Shown here: positions 34,307 through 44,113 of the stretch, piece after piece | How positions within the stretch are numbered: the stretch's first letter is position 1 | Layout: every line of letters starts with the position of its first letter | Translations under genes and position numbers: made by a program | Notes under the pieces: generated by a model | What the model saw: the letters and a program-made list of their open reading frames with translations, nothing else | Database searches by the model: none | What the model was told of the DNA's origin: nothing | DNA from: Melioribacteraceae bacterium | Lineage (GTDB): Bacteria; Bacteroidota; Ignavibacteria; Ignavibacteriales; Melioribacteraceae | NCBI GenBank assembly: GCA_021739765.1 | Contig: JAIPBD010000006.1 | Coordinates: forward strand, 62,001-126,000 | Length of the DNA stretch: 64,000 bases | Direction of reading: 5' to 3'

Positions 34307-34723
34307 ATGGAAGAAAATATTGATCTTGAAATGAAACTCCCAAAAGTACCGGATATAGAGCTTGTTGCTCTCGAAGGCCTTTCTTTGATGGGCGGCCACC
34401 TTGGGATTTCTGAAGATAAAATCGGTGAAGCCAAAATGGTTGTAACAGAAGCAATTATTAATGGTTTGGAACACTCCGGTGATAAAACGCCTTATGTTAC
34501 GGTTAATATAAGTATGACAAAGGAGAAGCTGACAATTTTTGTTGTTGATTATGGTGAAGGTTTCAAACCGGAGAGTATTGATGACCCAAATATCACAGAG
34601 AAACTACACAGTAATGATAAAAGAGGTTGGGGGCTGAAATTAATGAAATCGATGTCGGATGATTTTATTATCGAATCCGGGAAAAATGGCACAAAGATTA
34701 CTATCATTAAAAATTTAGTTTAA
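34307..34723 (+). CDS. RsbW-like serine kinase / anti-sigma-type ATPase
   Basis: 138 residues. A HATPase_c fold of the RsbW/SpoIIAB class: N-box VTEAIINGLEHSG (near 44-56), G1 box DYGEGFKP (near 83-90) and G2 box RGWGLKLMKSM (near 106-116). In partner switching such kinases bind a target (often a sigma factor) and phosphorylate a STAS antagonist. The antagonist gene follows 12 nt later and the phosphatase is next, so all three parts are here. No sigma factor of the SigB/SigF type is in the window, so the target of this switch is unknown. Confidence 0.88.
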   Translation: MEENIDLEMKLPKVPDIELVALEGLSLMGGHLGISEDKIGEAKMVVTEAIINGLEHSGDKTPYVTVNISMTKEKLTIFVVDYGEGFKPESIDDPNITEKLHSNDKRGWGLKLMKSMSDDFIIESGKNGTKITIIKNLV

Positions 34724-34735
34724 AGGATATATCGA

Positions 34736-35080
34736 ATGTCTTCAGAATTTAATCTCAAATCAGAACAAAGAGATAATTGCATCGTTGTTGAAACCACCGG
34801 TTATATTAATAATATTGGCGGACAAAAATTAGTTGAGGAATTTTCTAAACACCATAATGAAGGAAATAAGAATTTTGTCTTCAACTTAGCACAATCCAAA
34901 ATTGTTAATTCAATTGGAATTTCATTCCTTATCGAGGTGATAGAGAAATTAAACGATACCGGCGGCAAATTGATTTTTTCTAATTTGGATCCTACGATTG
35001 ATAAAACTTTTAATATTATGGGATTGTTTCAATACGCACAAAAAGCAGACGACGTTGAATCGGCCCTAAAATCCTTCTAA
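34736..35080 (+). CDS. STAS-domain anti-sigma-factor antagonist
   Basis: 114 residues, one STAS domain. The segment SKIVNSIGISFLIEVIEKL places Ser59 at the position of the phosphorylated serine in RsbV (consensus D-S-x-G); the residue after it is Ile. The conserved LIFSNLDPTIDKTFNIMGL and FQYA elements are typical. Dephosphorylated antagonist would bind the RsbW-like kinase and release its target. The gene lies between kinase and phosphatase genes. Confidence 0.88.
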   Translation: MSSEFNLKSEQRDNCIVVETTGYINNIGGQKLVEEFSKHHNEGNKNFVFNLAQSKIVNSIGISFLIEVIEKLNDTGGKLIFSNLDPTIDKTFNIMGLFQYAQKADDVESALKSF

Positions 35081-35101
35081 TTTTTAACCTCGAATTTGTC
35101 T

Positions 35102-36712
35102 ATGGTTGATAAAAACTATCATGACTTGGTAGTAAAATTAAGTTTGCAAGTTGAGTCTTTTCAAGAAGGATTTGGAATACTCGCTAAATCTTCATCATTG
35201 AGGGAATTAGCTCAGAATTTTAATCATATACTTCGTGGCTCTCTTCTCGTCATTGATAGTTCGCTCTATTTTCTAAACAAAGGCAATAAAGAGTGGAAAA
35301 AACTCTATGGCAAAGAGATTGACACCGAAGAGATAAATGAATTTCACAATCAAAAATTAAATTTTGATATAGTTTTTACAGATCATAAAAACTATAAAGC
35401 GGCAGTATCTATTCCGCTGTTAAATGGATCTCACTTTCTGCTTTTCCTCGGAGCAAAATTAGATAAGTCGAAATACAATGACACGGACAGAATATTAATT
35501 CAAATTTTCACTCAACTACTTGATAATTCTTATCAAGCATTAATTAATAATCAAAAAGAAAAAAATCTCGTATTTGAACTAAATAACAGAGTGCTCCAAT
35601 TAAATTCGCTTATCGATACAGGCATTGAAATAAGCAAACTCCAGGAATTGGAAAATCTGTTTAATTTAGCTTTGGAACGGGCTGTAACAATCACTGATGC
35701 TTCATTCGGGCTTTTATGTATTGAATCGAATGTATCCGGGAAGCAGGTGTTTGTTTTCCCCGAAGGATTAAATTCGGGTGCAATTGATGATGTCGAATAT
35801 TCTATCTCAACCGAATTGCTCTACCAAGAAAGAAAGTATACTTTCCGCCTCGCGAATAAAGAAAGCCGAAATGGATATGTGGATTTCGATCAAACTGATC
35901 GAATGTTGCTTGATGCTTTCGCAAGGCAAGTTCTTGCGGCTGTTGAAAACCAACATCTTCACAAAGAAGCAATCGAAAAGGAAAACATTAAACGCGAACT
36001 TTCTGTTGCCGCTGAGATTCAGGATCGCATTATTCCCAAAACCTTGCCAATTATTGAAGGATATGAGTTGGCAGGAACAAATCTTTCATCTAAGGAGGTT
36101 GGCGGCGATTATTATGATTGCAAGCACTTGAATGATGGACGAATCGCGCTTATTATAGCTGACGTCGCAGGTAAAGGAGTTCCCGCGAGTTTATTGGTCA
36201 GTACACTAAACGCGACGCTGAATGCTTATCTTGAGATGGATATTCCGCTTCCCGACCTTGCAAAAAAAATTAATACTGTGGTTTATAAATCATCGCCCTC
36301 CGATAAATTTATAACTTTCTTTATTGCGTTGCTCACACCCAAAACCGGTGAATTGGATATGGTCAATGCCGGTCACAATCCGATTTTAATTCGTAAAAAG
36401 AATGGGGAATTGGATAAAGTTGAAGCCGGTGGAGTCGCTTTTGGCATGTTTGATATGGGACTTCCGTTTGAAGGACAAAAAAGAATTTTTGAAAAAGGTG
36501 AACGAATTTTGTTATACACAGATGGTATTCCGGAAGCGATGAATGAAAATGAAGAGGAATACTCCGATGAACGTCTGGAAAAATTTATGACTGATCGTTT
36601 TTCAGAATCTGCTGAAGAATTTATGAGTGCTCTAATTTCTGATGTGAAGTCATTCACAAAAGAAACTCCGCAAAGTGATGATATCACCGCACTTTTTATT
36701 GAAAGAAAATAG
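35102..36712 (+). CDS. GAF-PP2C (SpoIIE-type) serine phosphatase
   Basis: 536 residues from the ATG at 35102; a TTG two codons upstream is possible, no SD seen. GAF-like regions occupy about 15-290, then a coiled linker, then a PP2C/SpoIIE domain (about 305-536) with all metal motifs: EVGGDYYD, ADVAGKGVPASL, NAGHNP, YTDGIPEA and PQSDDIT. The protein is cytoplasmic. It is expected to dephosphorylate the STAS antagonist encoded just upstream, closing the partner switch with the RsbW-like kinase. The GAF domains may sense small ligands or redox. Confidence 0.92.
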   Translation: MVDKNYHDLVVKLSLQVESFQEGFGILAKSSSLRELAQNFNHILRGSLLVIDSSLYFLNKGNKEWKKLYGKEIDTEEINEFHNQKLNFDIVFTDHKNYKAAVSIPLLNGSHFLLFLGAKLDKSKYNDTDRILIQIFTQLLDNSYQALINNQKEKNLVFELNNRVLQLNSLIDTGIEISKLQELENLFNLALERAVTITDASFGLLCIESNVSGKQVFVFPEGLNSGAIDDVEYSISTELLYQERKYTFRLANKESRNGYVDFDQTDRMLLDAFARQVLAAVENQHLHKEAIEKENIKRELSVAAEIQDRIIPKTLPIIEGYELAGTNLSSKEVGGDYYDCKHLNDGRIALIIADVAGKGVPASLLVSTLNATLNAYLEMDIPLPDLAKKINTVVYKSSPSDKFITFFIALLTPKTGELDMVNAGHNPILIRKKNGELDKVEAGGVAFGMFDMGLPFEGQKRIFEKGERILLYTDGIPEAMNENEEEYSDERLEKFMTDRFSESAEEFMSALISDVKSFTKETPQSDDITALFIERK

Positions 36713-36770
36713 AAAGTCGAAAAAAGAACAATTAAAAATTAATGTATTATTCTCTCTAAGGAGGAATTAA

Positions 36771-39700
36771 TTGAAATATAAATCGGTTTTGCTTTGTATT
36801 TTTTTCGTCGGCTTTTTTTTTAACCTATATAGCCAGTCAAACTATCAATTTGAGTCTATTTCTGTGCCCGAAGGATTGGCAAATTTAAGCGTCCTTGACA
36901 TTTATCAAGATTCCTTTGGTTATATCTGGTTTGGGACACAAGATGGATTAAACCGCTACGATGGTATAAATATGAAATTATACCGTGAAGATCCTAATAA
37001 TCTGAAGTCGCTGAAAGGTAATCTGGTTCTCAGAATTTATGAAGATTCGACAGGACAGATTTGGGTCGGGACAAACGCGGCACTCAACAAATACAATTAC
37101 GATACGGATGACTTTGAGTCTTATTTTTATGAAGAGAGCAATTCAACGCAATTTTATAATGGTATCACAGAAATTTATGAAGATTCACAAGGTATTTTTT
37201 GGGTAGGAAGAGCATATACAGGATTAACATATTTTGACAAAGTAAACGAGGAATTTGTATTTATTGATTCAAGTGCCTGGAGGTCAGAAAACGTTTTTGC
37301 TATTTTTTCCATTAGAGAAGATTCGTTAAACAATTTATGGTACACGGCCGGTAATTCGTTCGATCAATCGGGAAAACTATTTCGATATGAAAGGAAAACC
37401 GGGGAGATTACGAATTATACAGATTCTTTACTTGTTAATGAAAATAATGTTGGAGTCGCATTACGAATGACCAAAAACTCGGGAAATCGAGTTTTTTTCC
37501 ATGATCACAAAGGTCATTTTTTTGAAGTACTTGCCTCGAGCGGTAAATTTAAATCAACATTAATTGATCCGACATCAGTTCTGTTCGCCTCCTATCAAGA
37601 TAGAGACGGTGAAATTTGGATTACTGCCGTTAACAAAAATGGCTCATTTCGATTTAATCCTGATACTGATGAGAAATTATTTATAACAAATGATCCTTCA
37701 AATGAAAACTCTTTACCACGCGGAAATTACATTTCGGCATTTGTTGACGATGCCGGTTTAGTATGGTTGGGCTCATCAGATAAAGGTGTTATAAAATTTG
37801 ATCCGGCAAAAAGGAATTTGAATCCTTTTAAAATATTTAAAAAAGGGAGTGAAAATGAGGAAGCTCTTGAGATATTTGGTGTTACTGAAGATATAAAAGA
37901 AAATCGTTTACTGATCCTGACCCGCGATGGAATATATGAGTTTGATTTAATCATGAATCAAGCTAAAAAAAGCGATTTGAATTCTTTATTCGGAAAAGGG
38001 GAAAGAATAGGTGAATTGTTTTTAGATGAAGAAAGAAATTTATGGATCGAAAAGATAAATCAAGGTATTTTAAATTATAATCTTAATACAAAATCAAAGA
38101 AATTTTTCGAATATAATTCCAAAGATAAAAACGGATTTCGGTTTAATGACGTCCGTAGAATCGCTGGTGATTCAAAATCAAATATCTGGTTCGCATCTGA
38201 CTGGGGAGTTATTAAATTTGACAAAAAAGAAGATCGATTTAAAACATTTACTCCAGTGGGAGATACCAGTTACTCAATGGAATTTTTTAATGAAATTGAA
38301 AAGCTTCGAGCGCAAAATCGTTTTTATGAAAAGATTACCGGAATTGGAAATGATGCATCAATCTCTAAAAAATTCAAAGTGGATAAAGCCGGGACTTTTC
38401 TGATTACTTCAACCGGAGAGATGTTCAGTCGTGGCAACAATGCCGGGGTCTACGATTATGGTTTCCTCACAGACTCAAAAGGAGATTCAGTTTGGGTTTA
38501 TAATCAGAATAAAAGTCTCCATGCTGGGGGTGATCCAAAGAACAGTATATTGACTGAAATCATCAAACTACAGCCGGGGGAATACCAACTTAATTACATT
38601 TCGGACGACAGTCATTCGTACTTAGAATGGAATGCTCCGCCACCTTTGTATATGGATAGTTACGGGATTGAGTTATTCAAACTTTCCGAATCAGAAGCGA
38701 TTTATTTTGAAAATGAGTTAAAGGAAAGAGGCGTTTTACCCGGAATTGTGGGACGAATTGTTTCATCAATTTATGAAGACAGCAAGGAAAGAATTTGGAT
38801 TGGTACTCAGCAAAATGGATTTTCAATCATTTATCCTGACGGTGAAATTAAAAATATTAGTTTGATTGATGAATCTCCGCTCGGTTTTAATGCGGATAAT
38901 GTAACGGATTTTGCCGAAAGAATTGACGGCAAAATTTGGATAACAACTTTGGGGGGGCTGGTACTTTTTGATCCGGATACCGAACAAAAAAAATACTACA
39001 CTTCCTCAGATGGTTTGGCGACAAATTATCTCATTAGAATATTACCGTTCAGCGAAAACAATTCTTACTGGTTAAGTTCACTTAAAGGTCTAATTAAATT
39101 TTACAATGAGGACCCGAAGGATAAGTTGACATTCATTTCCTACGATCTTAAAGATGGAATACAAGACTATAATTATCATTTCAATTCAGCACTAATCCTT
39201 TCCGATGGAAGATTATTTTTCGGTGGAACAGGCGGATTTAATTTATTCAAGCCAATCGGTATAAATTCGGCCCCACCTAAATTGGTGATTGATGAGATGA
39301 AAATTTCTAATAGGACGGTTGTTCCAGGGGAGGATGATTCGCCAATCAGTAGTCACATCTCCACTCTCGATTCAATTTATCTGGATTATTCCCAGAACGA
39401 CTTTTCATTCGAATTCAATGCATTGCATTTTTCTCGTCCGGAAAAAAATAAATACGCATACTATTTAGAGGGGTTTGAAGATGATTGGATTTATGACGAT
39501 AGAAGATACGCGACTTACACTAATTTAGATCCCGGTGAATATAAGCTTAGGATCAAGGCTGCTAATTCAGATGGTGTGTGGACCGAAAAACCGAAAGAAC
39601 TTTTCATTTCAATCGCGCCACCCTGGTGGCGAACGAATTTGGCTTACTTTATTTATGTTTTATTTGGAATCACTGCTTTCGTGGCATTTGATCGAATTCA

Positions 39701-40529
39701 AAAAAGGCGAATTTTAACTAAAGAAAGAGAACGACAACAAATTCAAGAAGCTGAATTACGTGCCAAAGCAGCCGAGGCTGAAGCAAGAGCAATTGCGGCC
39801 GAAAATGATAGAAAAACAAAAGAACTGGAAGAAGCGCGCTCATTGCAGTTAAATCTTTTACCGGATCGATTGCCGAACCTTCCCAATCTCGACATCGCCG
39901 TTTATATGAAAACAGCAACTGAAGTCGGTGGTGATTATTACGATTTTTCGGTTTCGGTGGATGGAAGATTGACAGCTGTAATTGGTGACGCTACCGGTCA
40001 CGGATTAAATGCCGGAACAGTTGTAACAGTTACAAAAAGTTTATTTAATACTTACGCCGAAAATGATGATATACTTTTAACGTTCAGAGAAATATCGAAG
40101 TGTTTAAAGGAAATGAAATTCAAATTTCTCGCGATGTGTCTAATGCTTTTGAAATTTAAAGAAAATGAATTGGAATTATCATCTGCCGGTATGCCTCCCG
40201 CATTGATTTTTAGGAAGGCAAAAAATGAATTGGAAGAGCTTTTGATTAGGGGAATGCCACTCGGAGCAACAAAATCTTTTCCTTATAAAACTGTAACAAC
40301 CGAATTAAATCCTGGTGATACAATACTTTTGATGAGCGATGGATTCCCGGAATTAATGAATCCGGAAAAAGAATTACTGGGTTATGACAAAGTGCAGAAA
40401 GTTTTTATGGAAAACGCCGAGAAATCACCTGAAGAAATTATTACGGAATTAAATATTGTTGGTGATAAATGGCGAATGGATAAAGAACCTGACGACGATA
40501 TCACATTCGTTGTTATAAAAATGAAATAA
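36771..40529 (+). CDS. Propeller/Y_Y_Y receptor with C-terminal PP2C phosphatase
   Basis: 1252 residues. TTG start at 36771 is well supported: AAGGAGG lies about 7 nt upstream, and the only nearby ATG frame stops at once. A signal peptide is followed by two-component-regulator propeller repeats (IYQDSFGYIWFGTQDGLNRYDG and kin; about 25-530 and 660-840). An unrelated beta-rich insert occupies about 535-650. A Y_Y_Y domain (about 860-950), one transmembrane helix (about 955-975), a coiled coil and a PP2C domain (about 1030-1252; EVGGDYYDF, GDATGHGLNAG, SSAGMPPAL, SDGFPEL, PDDDIT) complete it. It appears to carry a phosphatase where relatives carry a histidine kinase. It is probably a sensor feeding the partner switch upstream. 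Confidence 0.9.
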   Translation: MKYKSVLLCIFFVGFFFNLYSQSNYQFESISVPEGLANLSVLDIYQDSFGYIWFGTQDGLNRYDGINMKLYREDPNNLKSLKGNLVLRIYEDSTGQIWVGTNAALNKYNYDTDDFESYFYEESNSTQFYNGITEIYEDSQGIFWVGRAYTGLTYFDKVNEEFVFIDSSAWRSENVFAIFSIREDSLNNLWYTAGNSFDQSGKLFRYERKTGEITNYTDSLLVNENNVGVALRMTKNSGNRVFFHDHKGHFFEVLASSGKFKSTLIDPTSVLFASYQDRDGEIWITAVNKNGSFRFNPDTDEKLFITNDPSNENSLPRGNYISAFVDDAGLVWLGSSDKGVIKFDPAKRNLNPFKIFKKGSENEEALEIFGVTEDIKENRLLILTRDGIYEFDLIMNQAKKSDLNSLFGKGERIGELFLDEERNLWIEKINQGILNYNLNTKSKKFFEYNSKDKNGFRFNDVRRIAGDSKSNIWFASDWGVIKFDKKEDRFKTFTPVGDTSYSMEFFNEIEKLRAQNRFYEKITGIGNDASISKKFKVDKAGTFLITSTGEMFSRGNNAGVYDYGFLTDSKGDSVWVYNQNKSLHAGGDPKNSILTEIIKLQPGEYQLNYISDDSHSYLEWNAPPPLYMDSYGIELFKLSESEAIYFENELKERGVLPGIVGRIVSSIYEDSKERIWIGTQQNGFSIIYPDGEIKNISLIDESPLGFNADNVTDFAERIDGKIWITTLGGLVLFDPDTEQKKYYTSSDGLATNYLIRILPFSENNSYWLSSLKGLIKFYNEDPKDKLTFISYDLKDGIQDYNYHFNSALILSDGRLFFGGTGGFNLFKPIGINSAPPKLVIDEMKISNRTVVPGEDDSPISSHISTLDSIYLDYSQNDFSFEFNALHFSRPEKNKYAYYLEGFEDDWIYDDRRYATYTNLDPGEYKLRIKAANSDGVWTEKPKELFISIAPPWWRTNLAYFIYVLFGITAFVAFDRIQKRRILTKERERQQIQEAELRAKAAEAEARAIAAENDRKTKELEEARSLQLNLLPDRLPNLPNLDIAVYMKTATEVGGDYYDFSVSVDGRLTAVIGDATGHGLNAGTVVTVTKSLFNTYAENDDILLTFREISKCLKEMKFKFLAMCLMLLKFKENELELSSAGMPPALIFRKAKNELEELLIRGMPLGATKSFPYKTVTTELNPGDTILLMSDGFPELMNPEKELLGYDKVQKVFMENAEKSPEEIITELNIVGDKWRMDKEPDDDITFVVIKMK

Positions 40530-40593
40530 AACTTGATATTTTATCAGATCTTCAATTACTTCCGATAATCATGAATTTAGAAATCGGATAATT

Positions 40594-41469
40594 ATGCACA
40601 AAATTATTTGCATCGGAGAGGTGCTTTGGGACGCTTTGCCTCATGGATTATTTCTCGGAGGCGCCCCGTTTAATGTTGCCGCTCACCTAAAAATGTTGGG
40701 CGAGCATTCGGAAATGATAAGCCGAGTCGGGAAAGATACACTCGGTGATCAAATAAAAAAAAGAATGAAAACCGCGGGGTTATCGACCGAATATTTACAA
40801 ACCGATCTCTCCTATCAAACCGGAATCGTTGAAGTTGAACTTGATACAAACGGTAACGCGTCTTATGAAATCGTTCAACCTGTTGCGTGGGATTTTGTAG
40901 AAGTAAATAAGAAAGCACTCAACTTTGCTAAAAATGCGGACGCAATAATTTTTGGATCACTTGCTCAAAGACATCCGATTACTGAAGAGGCAATTCACAA
41001 TTTGCTCGATTTGAAAAAATTTAATGTTTTCGATGTAAATTTACGCCCTCCTTTCGATGAAGAATTAATCGTTCGACGTTCGCTTCAAAAAGCGACACTG
41101 GTAAAACTGAATGACGATGAAGTGAAAGTTCTTTCAAAATGGTTCAAAATTTTTGATGATCACCATCAATTCTGCAAACTGTTATCCGTTAAATTTAAAC
41201 TTGATGGCGTTTGTATTACACGAGGGGCTAACGGCGCGGCACTTTTTTATGAAGGCAAATTTTACGAACATCCCGGATTCAAAGTTGATGTAAAAGATAC
41301 GGTCGGCTCCGGCGATTCGTTTTTAGCCGCATTGTTAAGCAAACTTTTAAACAAAATTAATCCGGCGGAAGCACTTGATTTTGCTAATCGTGTCGGAGCT
41401 TTTGTGGCGCAGAATAACGGAGCAACTCCGAAATTGAATTTCGATATAATTGAAAATATTGGCAAATAA
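40594..41469 (+). CDS. PfkB-family carbohydrate kinase (fructokinase-like)
   Basis: 291 residues. Start motif IGEVLWDALPHGLFLGGAPFNVAAHL (sugar-binding Asp and Gly-Gly) and the C-terminal ATP/anion-hole motif DTVGSGDSFLAALL (catalytic Asp near 250) are typical of ribokinase/PfkB enzymes. It phosphorylates a sugar, perhaps fructose or a ketodeoxy sugar. Its stop overlaps the next start (TAATG), so it is coupled to a YiaK-like dehydrogenase; the pair could act in sugar-acid catabolism. Substrate not determined. Confidence 0.88.
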   Translation: MHKIICIGEVLWDALPHGLFLGGAPFNVAAHLKMLGEHSEMISRVGKDTLGDQIKKRMKTAGLSTEYLQTDLSYQTGIVEVELDTNGNASYEIVQPVAWDFVEVNKKALNFAKNADAIIFGSLAQRHPITEEAIHNLLDLKKFNVFDVNLRPPFDEELIVRRSLQKATLVKLNDDEVKVLSKWFKIFDDHHQFCKLLSVKFKLDGVCITRGANGAALFYEGKFYEHPGFKVDVKDTVGSGDSFLAALLSKLLNKINPAEALDFANRVGAFVAQNNGATPKLNFDIIENIGK

Positions 41470-42470
41470 TGGCTAATCTGAATTACGGCGAAATAAAAAC
41501 ACTGCTCGAAAAAATTCTGATTAAATATGGATTTAGCAAGACCGACGCAGACTTAACTTCGGAAATTTTTACCGATAATACATTTTCCGGCGTTGCTTCT
41601 CATGGCGTAAATCGTTTCGCCGCGTTTATCAAACTTGCGAAGGAAGGTTTTATCGTTCCCGACGCAAAACCAAAATTGATAAAGTCTTTTGGAGCCTGGG
41701 AGCAATGGGACGGTCAGCTTGGTCCGGGACCGCTAAATTCCTTGCTGATAACCGATCGAGTAATGAAGTTAGCTAAGGAAAATGGAATCGGATGTGTTGC
41801 TTTGCGAAATACAAATCATTGGATGAGAGCCGGCACGTACGGATGGAAAGCAGCCGAAAACGGTTTTATACTAATCTGCTGGACGAACACGATTCCGATT
41901 CTTCCCCCCTGGGGAGCTAAAGAATCAACAACGGGAAATAATCCATTCGTGCTTGCTGTTCCACGAAAAAATGGACACGTAGTTTTAGATATGGCTTTAT
42001 CACTATTTTCGTACGGCAAACTTTCTTCTTATCGGCGGGAAGGAAATCAACTCCCTTTTATCGGGGGATACGATTCGGATGGTAATTTAACAACCGATGC
42101 CGGGAAAATTTACGACGCAAAACGCCCCTTACCGATCGGTTACTGGAAAGGAAGCGGACTCTCACTGCTCTTTGATTTGATTGCTACGATTATGTCCGGT
42201 GGTAAATCTACTATGGAACTCGGTCAGTCGGAAACTGACAGCGGGATGTCTCAGATTTACATTGCACTGGATCCTTCAAAATCGATGAGTGCCGAATCTA
42301 TCGATAAAATCGCGGATGAAATAATTAATTATTATAAAAGTGCCGAACCGGAAACGGGAGAGCAAATTTTATATCCGGGAGAAAGAGTAAAATTGAATCG
42401 AGAAAAATATAAACGAGAGGGTTTTGAAATCGATGATAATATTTATTCTAAAATCACAGATCTTCTCTAA
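41469..42470 (+). CDS. Ldh-family NAD(P)-dependent oxidoreductase (YiaK/DlgD-like)
   Basis: 333 residues. The malate/L-lactate dehydrogenase-2 fold: ASHGVNRFAAFIK (catalytic His near 43), WEQWDGQLGPG, ALRNTNHWMRAGTYG (second His near 117), GNNPFVLAVPRKNGHVVLDMA and KGSGLSLLFDLIATIMSGG. Sequence style is closest to 2,3-diketo-L-gulonate reductase. It likely reduces a keto sugar acid with NAD(P)H. Translationally coupled to the PfkB kinase by TAATG. Confidence 0.88.
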   Translation: MANLNYGEIKTLLEKILIKYGFSKTDADLTSEIFTDNTFSGVASHGVNRFAAFIKLAKEGFIVPDAKPKLIKSFGAWEQWDGQLGPGPLNSLLITDRVMKLAKENGIGCVALRNTNHWMRAGTYGWKAAENGFILICWTNTIPILPPWGAKESTTGNNPFVLAVPRKNGHVVLDMALSLFSYGKLSSYRREGNQLPFIGGYDSDGNLTTDAGKIYDAKRPLPIGYWKGSGLSLLFDLIATIMSGGKSTMELGQSETDSGMSQIYIALDPSKSMSAESIDKIADEIINYYKSAEPETGEQILYPGERVKLNREKYKREGFEIDDNIYSKITDLL

Positions 42471-42547
42471 AACATTCTCGAATTTTATTGCCCATTCATG
42501 AATTAGTGCTTAAAATTGTCTTTTGAATTAAATGTTATGGTGCTTCG

Positions 42548-42898
42548 ATGAAAAATTTCGGGAAATTTGTAATACCGCTATTATTAATAGTTTTTGTAGG
42601 AAGTATATATTTATTTTATTTTTCACCCGTTCGCGGACTCGGTTCATTCTCAGATATTGATCCTGAAAGCCATGCTCAAAAAGAATTGATGGTTCAATTA
42701 GTTAAAGAGGATGGCATTTCATTTAACGCGGATAGATCAAAAGCGATCTTTTTTGTTGCGGATAGAAGCGGAAGAAAAGTTCGTGTTTCTGCTCCTGCCG
42801 ATTTACCAAAGGAGTTTTCAACAGCGGAATTAATTACAATTTTGGGCCATTTTCACGGCGAACAATTCGATGCTGTTTCAGTGGATATTGAGCGGTGA
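42548..42898 (+). CDS. Small membrane-anchored protein, CcmE-like OB fold
   Basis: 116 residues. One N-terminal membrane helix (about 7-26), then a beta-rich domain reading KELMVQLVKEDGISFNADRSKAIFFVADRSGRKVRVSAPADLPKEF... The strand pattern resembles CcmE (periplasmic haem chaperone), but the haem-binding His near the C-terminus (HxxxY) is not there. So haem delivery is unlikely unless His in GHFHGE serves. It is followed by a terminator and stands alone. Family call tentative. Confidence 0.5.
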   Translation: MKNFGKFVIPLLLIVFVGSIYLFYFSPVRGLGSFSDIDPESHAQKELMVQLVKEDGISFNADRSKAIFFVADRSGRKVRVSAPADLPKEFSTAELITILGHFHGEQFDAVSVDIER

Positions 42899-42923
42899 TA
42901 ATGCGAATCTAAGAATTGAAAGT

Positions 42924-42963
42924 AAAAAGGCTTCGACTGAATTTCAATCGGGGCCTTTTTTTT
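42924..42963 (+). terminator. Intrinsic terminator
   Basis: A perfect 13-bp stem (42924-42936 with 42948-42960; two G-U) with an 11-nt loop ending in eight T. It ends the CcmE-like gene. The rest of the 257-nt gap to rsgA shows only weak promoter-like A+T runs. Confidence 0.88.
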
Positions 42964-43155
42964 GCCAAGTTCCGCAACTCTTTATCAAATGTTTCGATCA
43001 CAGTAATGAAATTGTAATTCTTTTTCATTTTGATAACTCAAGAATATCTTACCTTATTAATAATCGAAACTTGTCAATAAAAATTACTTTGCTCATTTAT
43101 TGGGCGAAAACACTATTTTTACCTTCCATTTACTCAAAACAAGATCAGAAGTGTA

Positions 43156-44109
43156 ATGCTGGGAAGAGTCCATAAGATAGAAAGCAAAGACTACTATGTA
43201 TTTAGTGGTGAAAAAAATATTGTTCGATGTTCCTTAAGAGGCATATTTAAAAAGGAATACAGCTTGAAAAAGGATAAACAGTATAAGCTGGATATTGTTG
43301 CCGTTGGTGATGTTGTCGAGTTAGAGACAAATGCTGACGGAACCGGCGTTATTTACAATATTCATAAAAGGAAAAATTATCTATCGAGAAAAGCTCCAAG
43401 AATTAAAGGAGCAAGTTATCGTGGCGAGCGATTAGAACAAATAATCGCTTCAAATCTCGATAATATTTTTATCGTTGCTTCCGTGAAAAATCCAAAATTT
43501 AACAATCGATTGATTGACCGAATCATAGTTGCCGCCGAAAGTTCACACATTGCTGTCCATATAATTATTAACAAAACCGATTTAGACAAAAAAAGGGACT
43601 ATAAAGGTTGGGTCGATATTTACAATTCTCTGGGTTATGAAGTGATTCCTACAAATAAATTTTCAGATGAAGGGATCGAGAAAATTCTGACTGCCGCCGA
43701 AGGAAAAACCAATATTTTTTGGGGAATGTCAGGAGTCGGTAAATCGACGATCTTAAATCGGGTTTACCCACAATTAAATCTTAAAATCGGTGATATTGGC
43801 GAAAAAAGTGGAAAGGGCCAACACACTACCGTAACGGCGGTAATGAACCTGATTAATGCGAACACGGCTGTTATTGACACACCGGGAATTAGGGAAATTG
43901 ATCCTTACGGAATAACTCAGGAGAATCTTGGACACTACTTTGTTGAATTTGAGGAATTTATAAATGAATGCCGCTTTAACAGTTGCACACACAATCATGA
44001 ACCGGGTTGTGCAGTTCAAGATGCATTTAACGATAACTTAATTACAGAAGAACGATTTGAAAGTTATTTAAACATGCTCGACAGTATTGAAGATGATATG
44101 ATTTTTTGA
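43156..44109 (+). CDS. rsgA: Ribosome small-subunit-dependent GTPase RsgA
   Basis: 317 residues. Circularly permuted GTPase: OB fold (about 1-75), then G4 NKTDLD, G1 GMSGVGKST, G2 GQHTTV, G3 DTPG, and the C-terminal zinc knuckle CRFNSCTHNHEPGC. It assists late 30S maturation. Its ATG at 43156 has no strong SD. It converges on the ATP-grasp gene with a 4-nt gap and no terminator between them. Confidence 0.96.
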   Translation: MLGRVHKIESKDYYVFSGEKNIVRCSLRGIFKKEYSLKKDKQYKLDIVAVGDVVELETNADGTGVIYNIHKRKNYLSRKAPRIKGASYRGERLEQIIASNLDNIFIVASVKNPKFNNRLIDRIIVAAESSHIAVHIIINKTDLDKKRDYKGWVDIYNSLGYEVIPTNKFSDEGIEKILTAAEGKTNIFWGMSGVGKSTILNRVYPQLNLKIGDIGEKSGKGQHTTVTAVMNLINANTAVIDTPGIREIDPYGITQENLGHYFVEFEEFINECRFNSCTHNHEPGCAVQDAFNDNLITEERFESYLNMLDSIEDDMIF

Positions 44110-44113
44110 TCCT

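Noticed and set aside
42548-42898. Functional CcmE haem chaperone
   Set aside because: The OB-like pattern is there, but the haem-binding C-terminal His motif is not, and no cytochrome c maturation genes are adjacent.
43088-43121. Promoter before rsgA (TTTG ... TATTTTTA)
   Set aside because: Spacing is 22 nt and the -7 box is imperfect; such matches are common in this composition.
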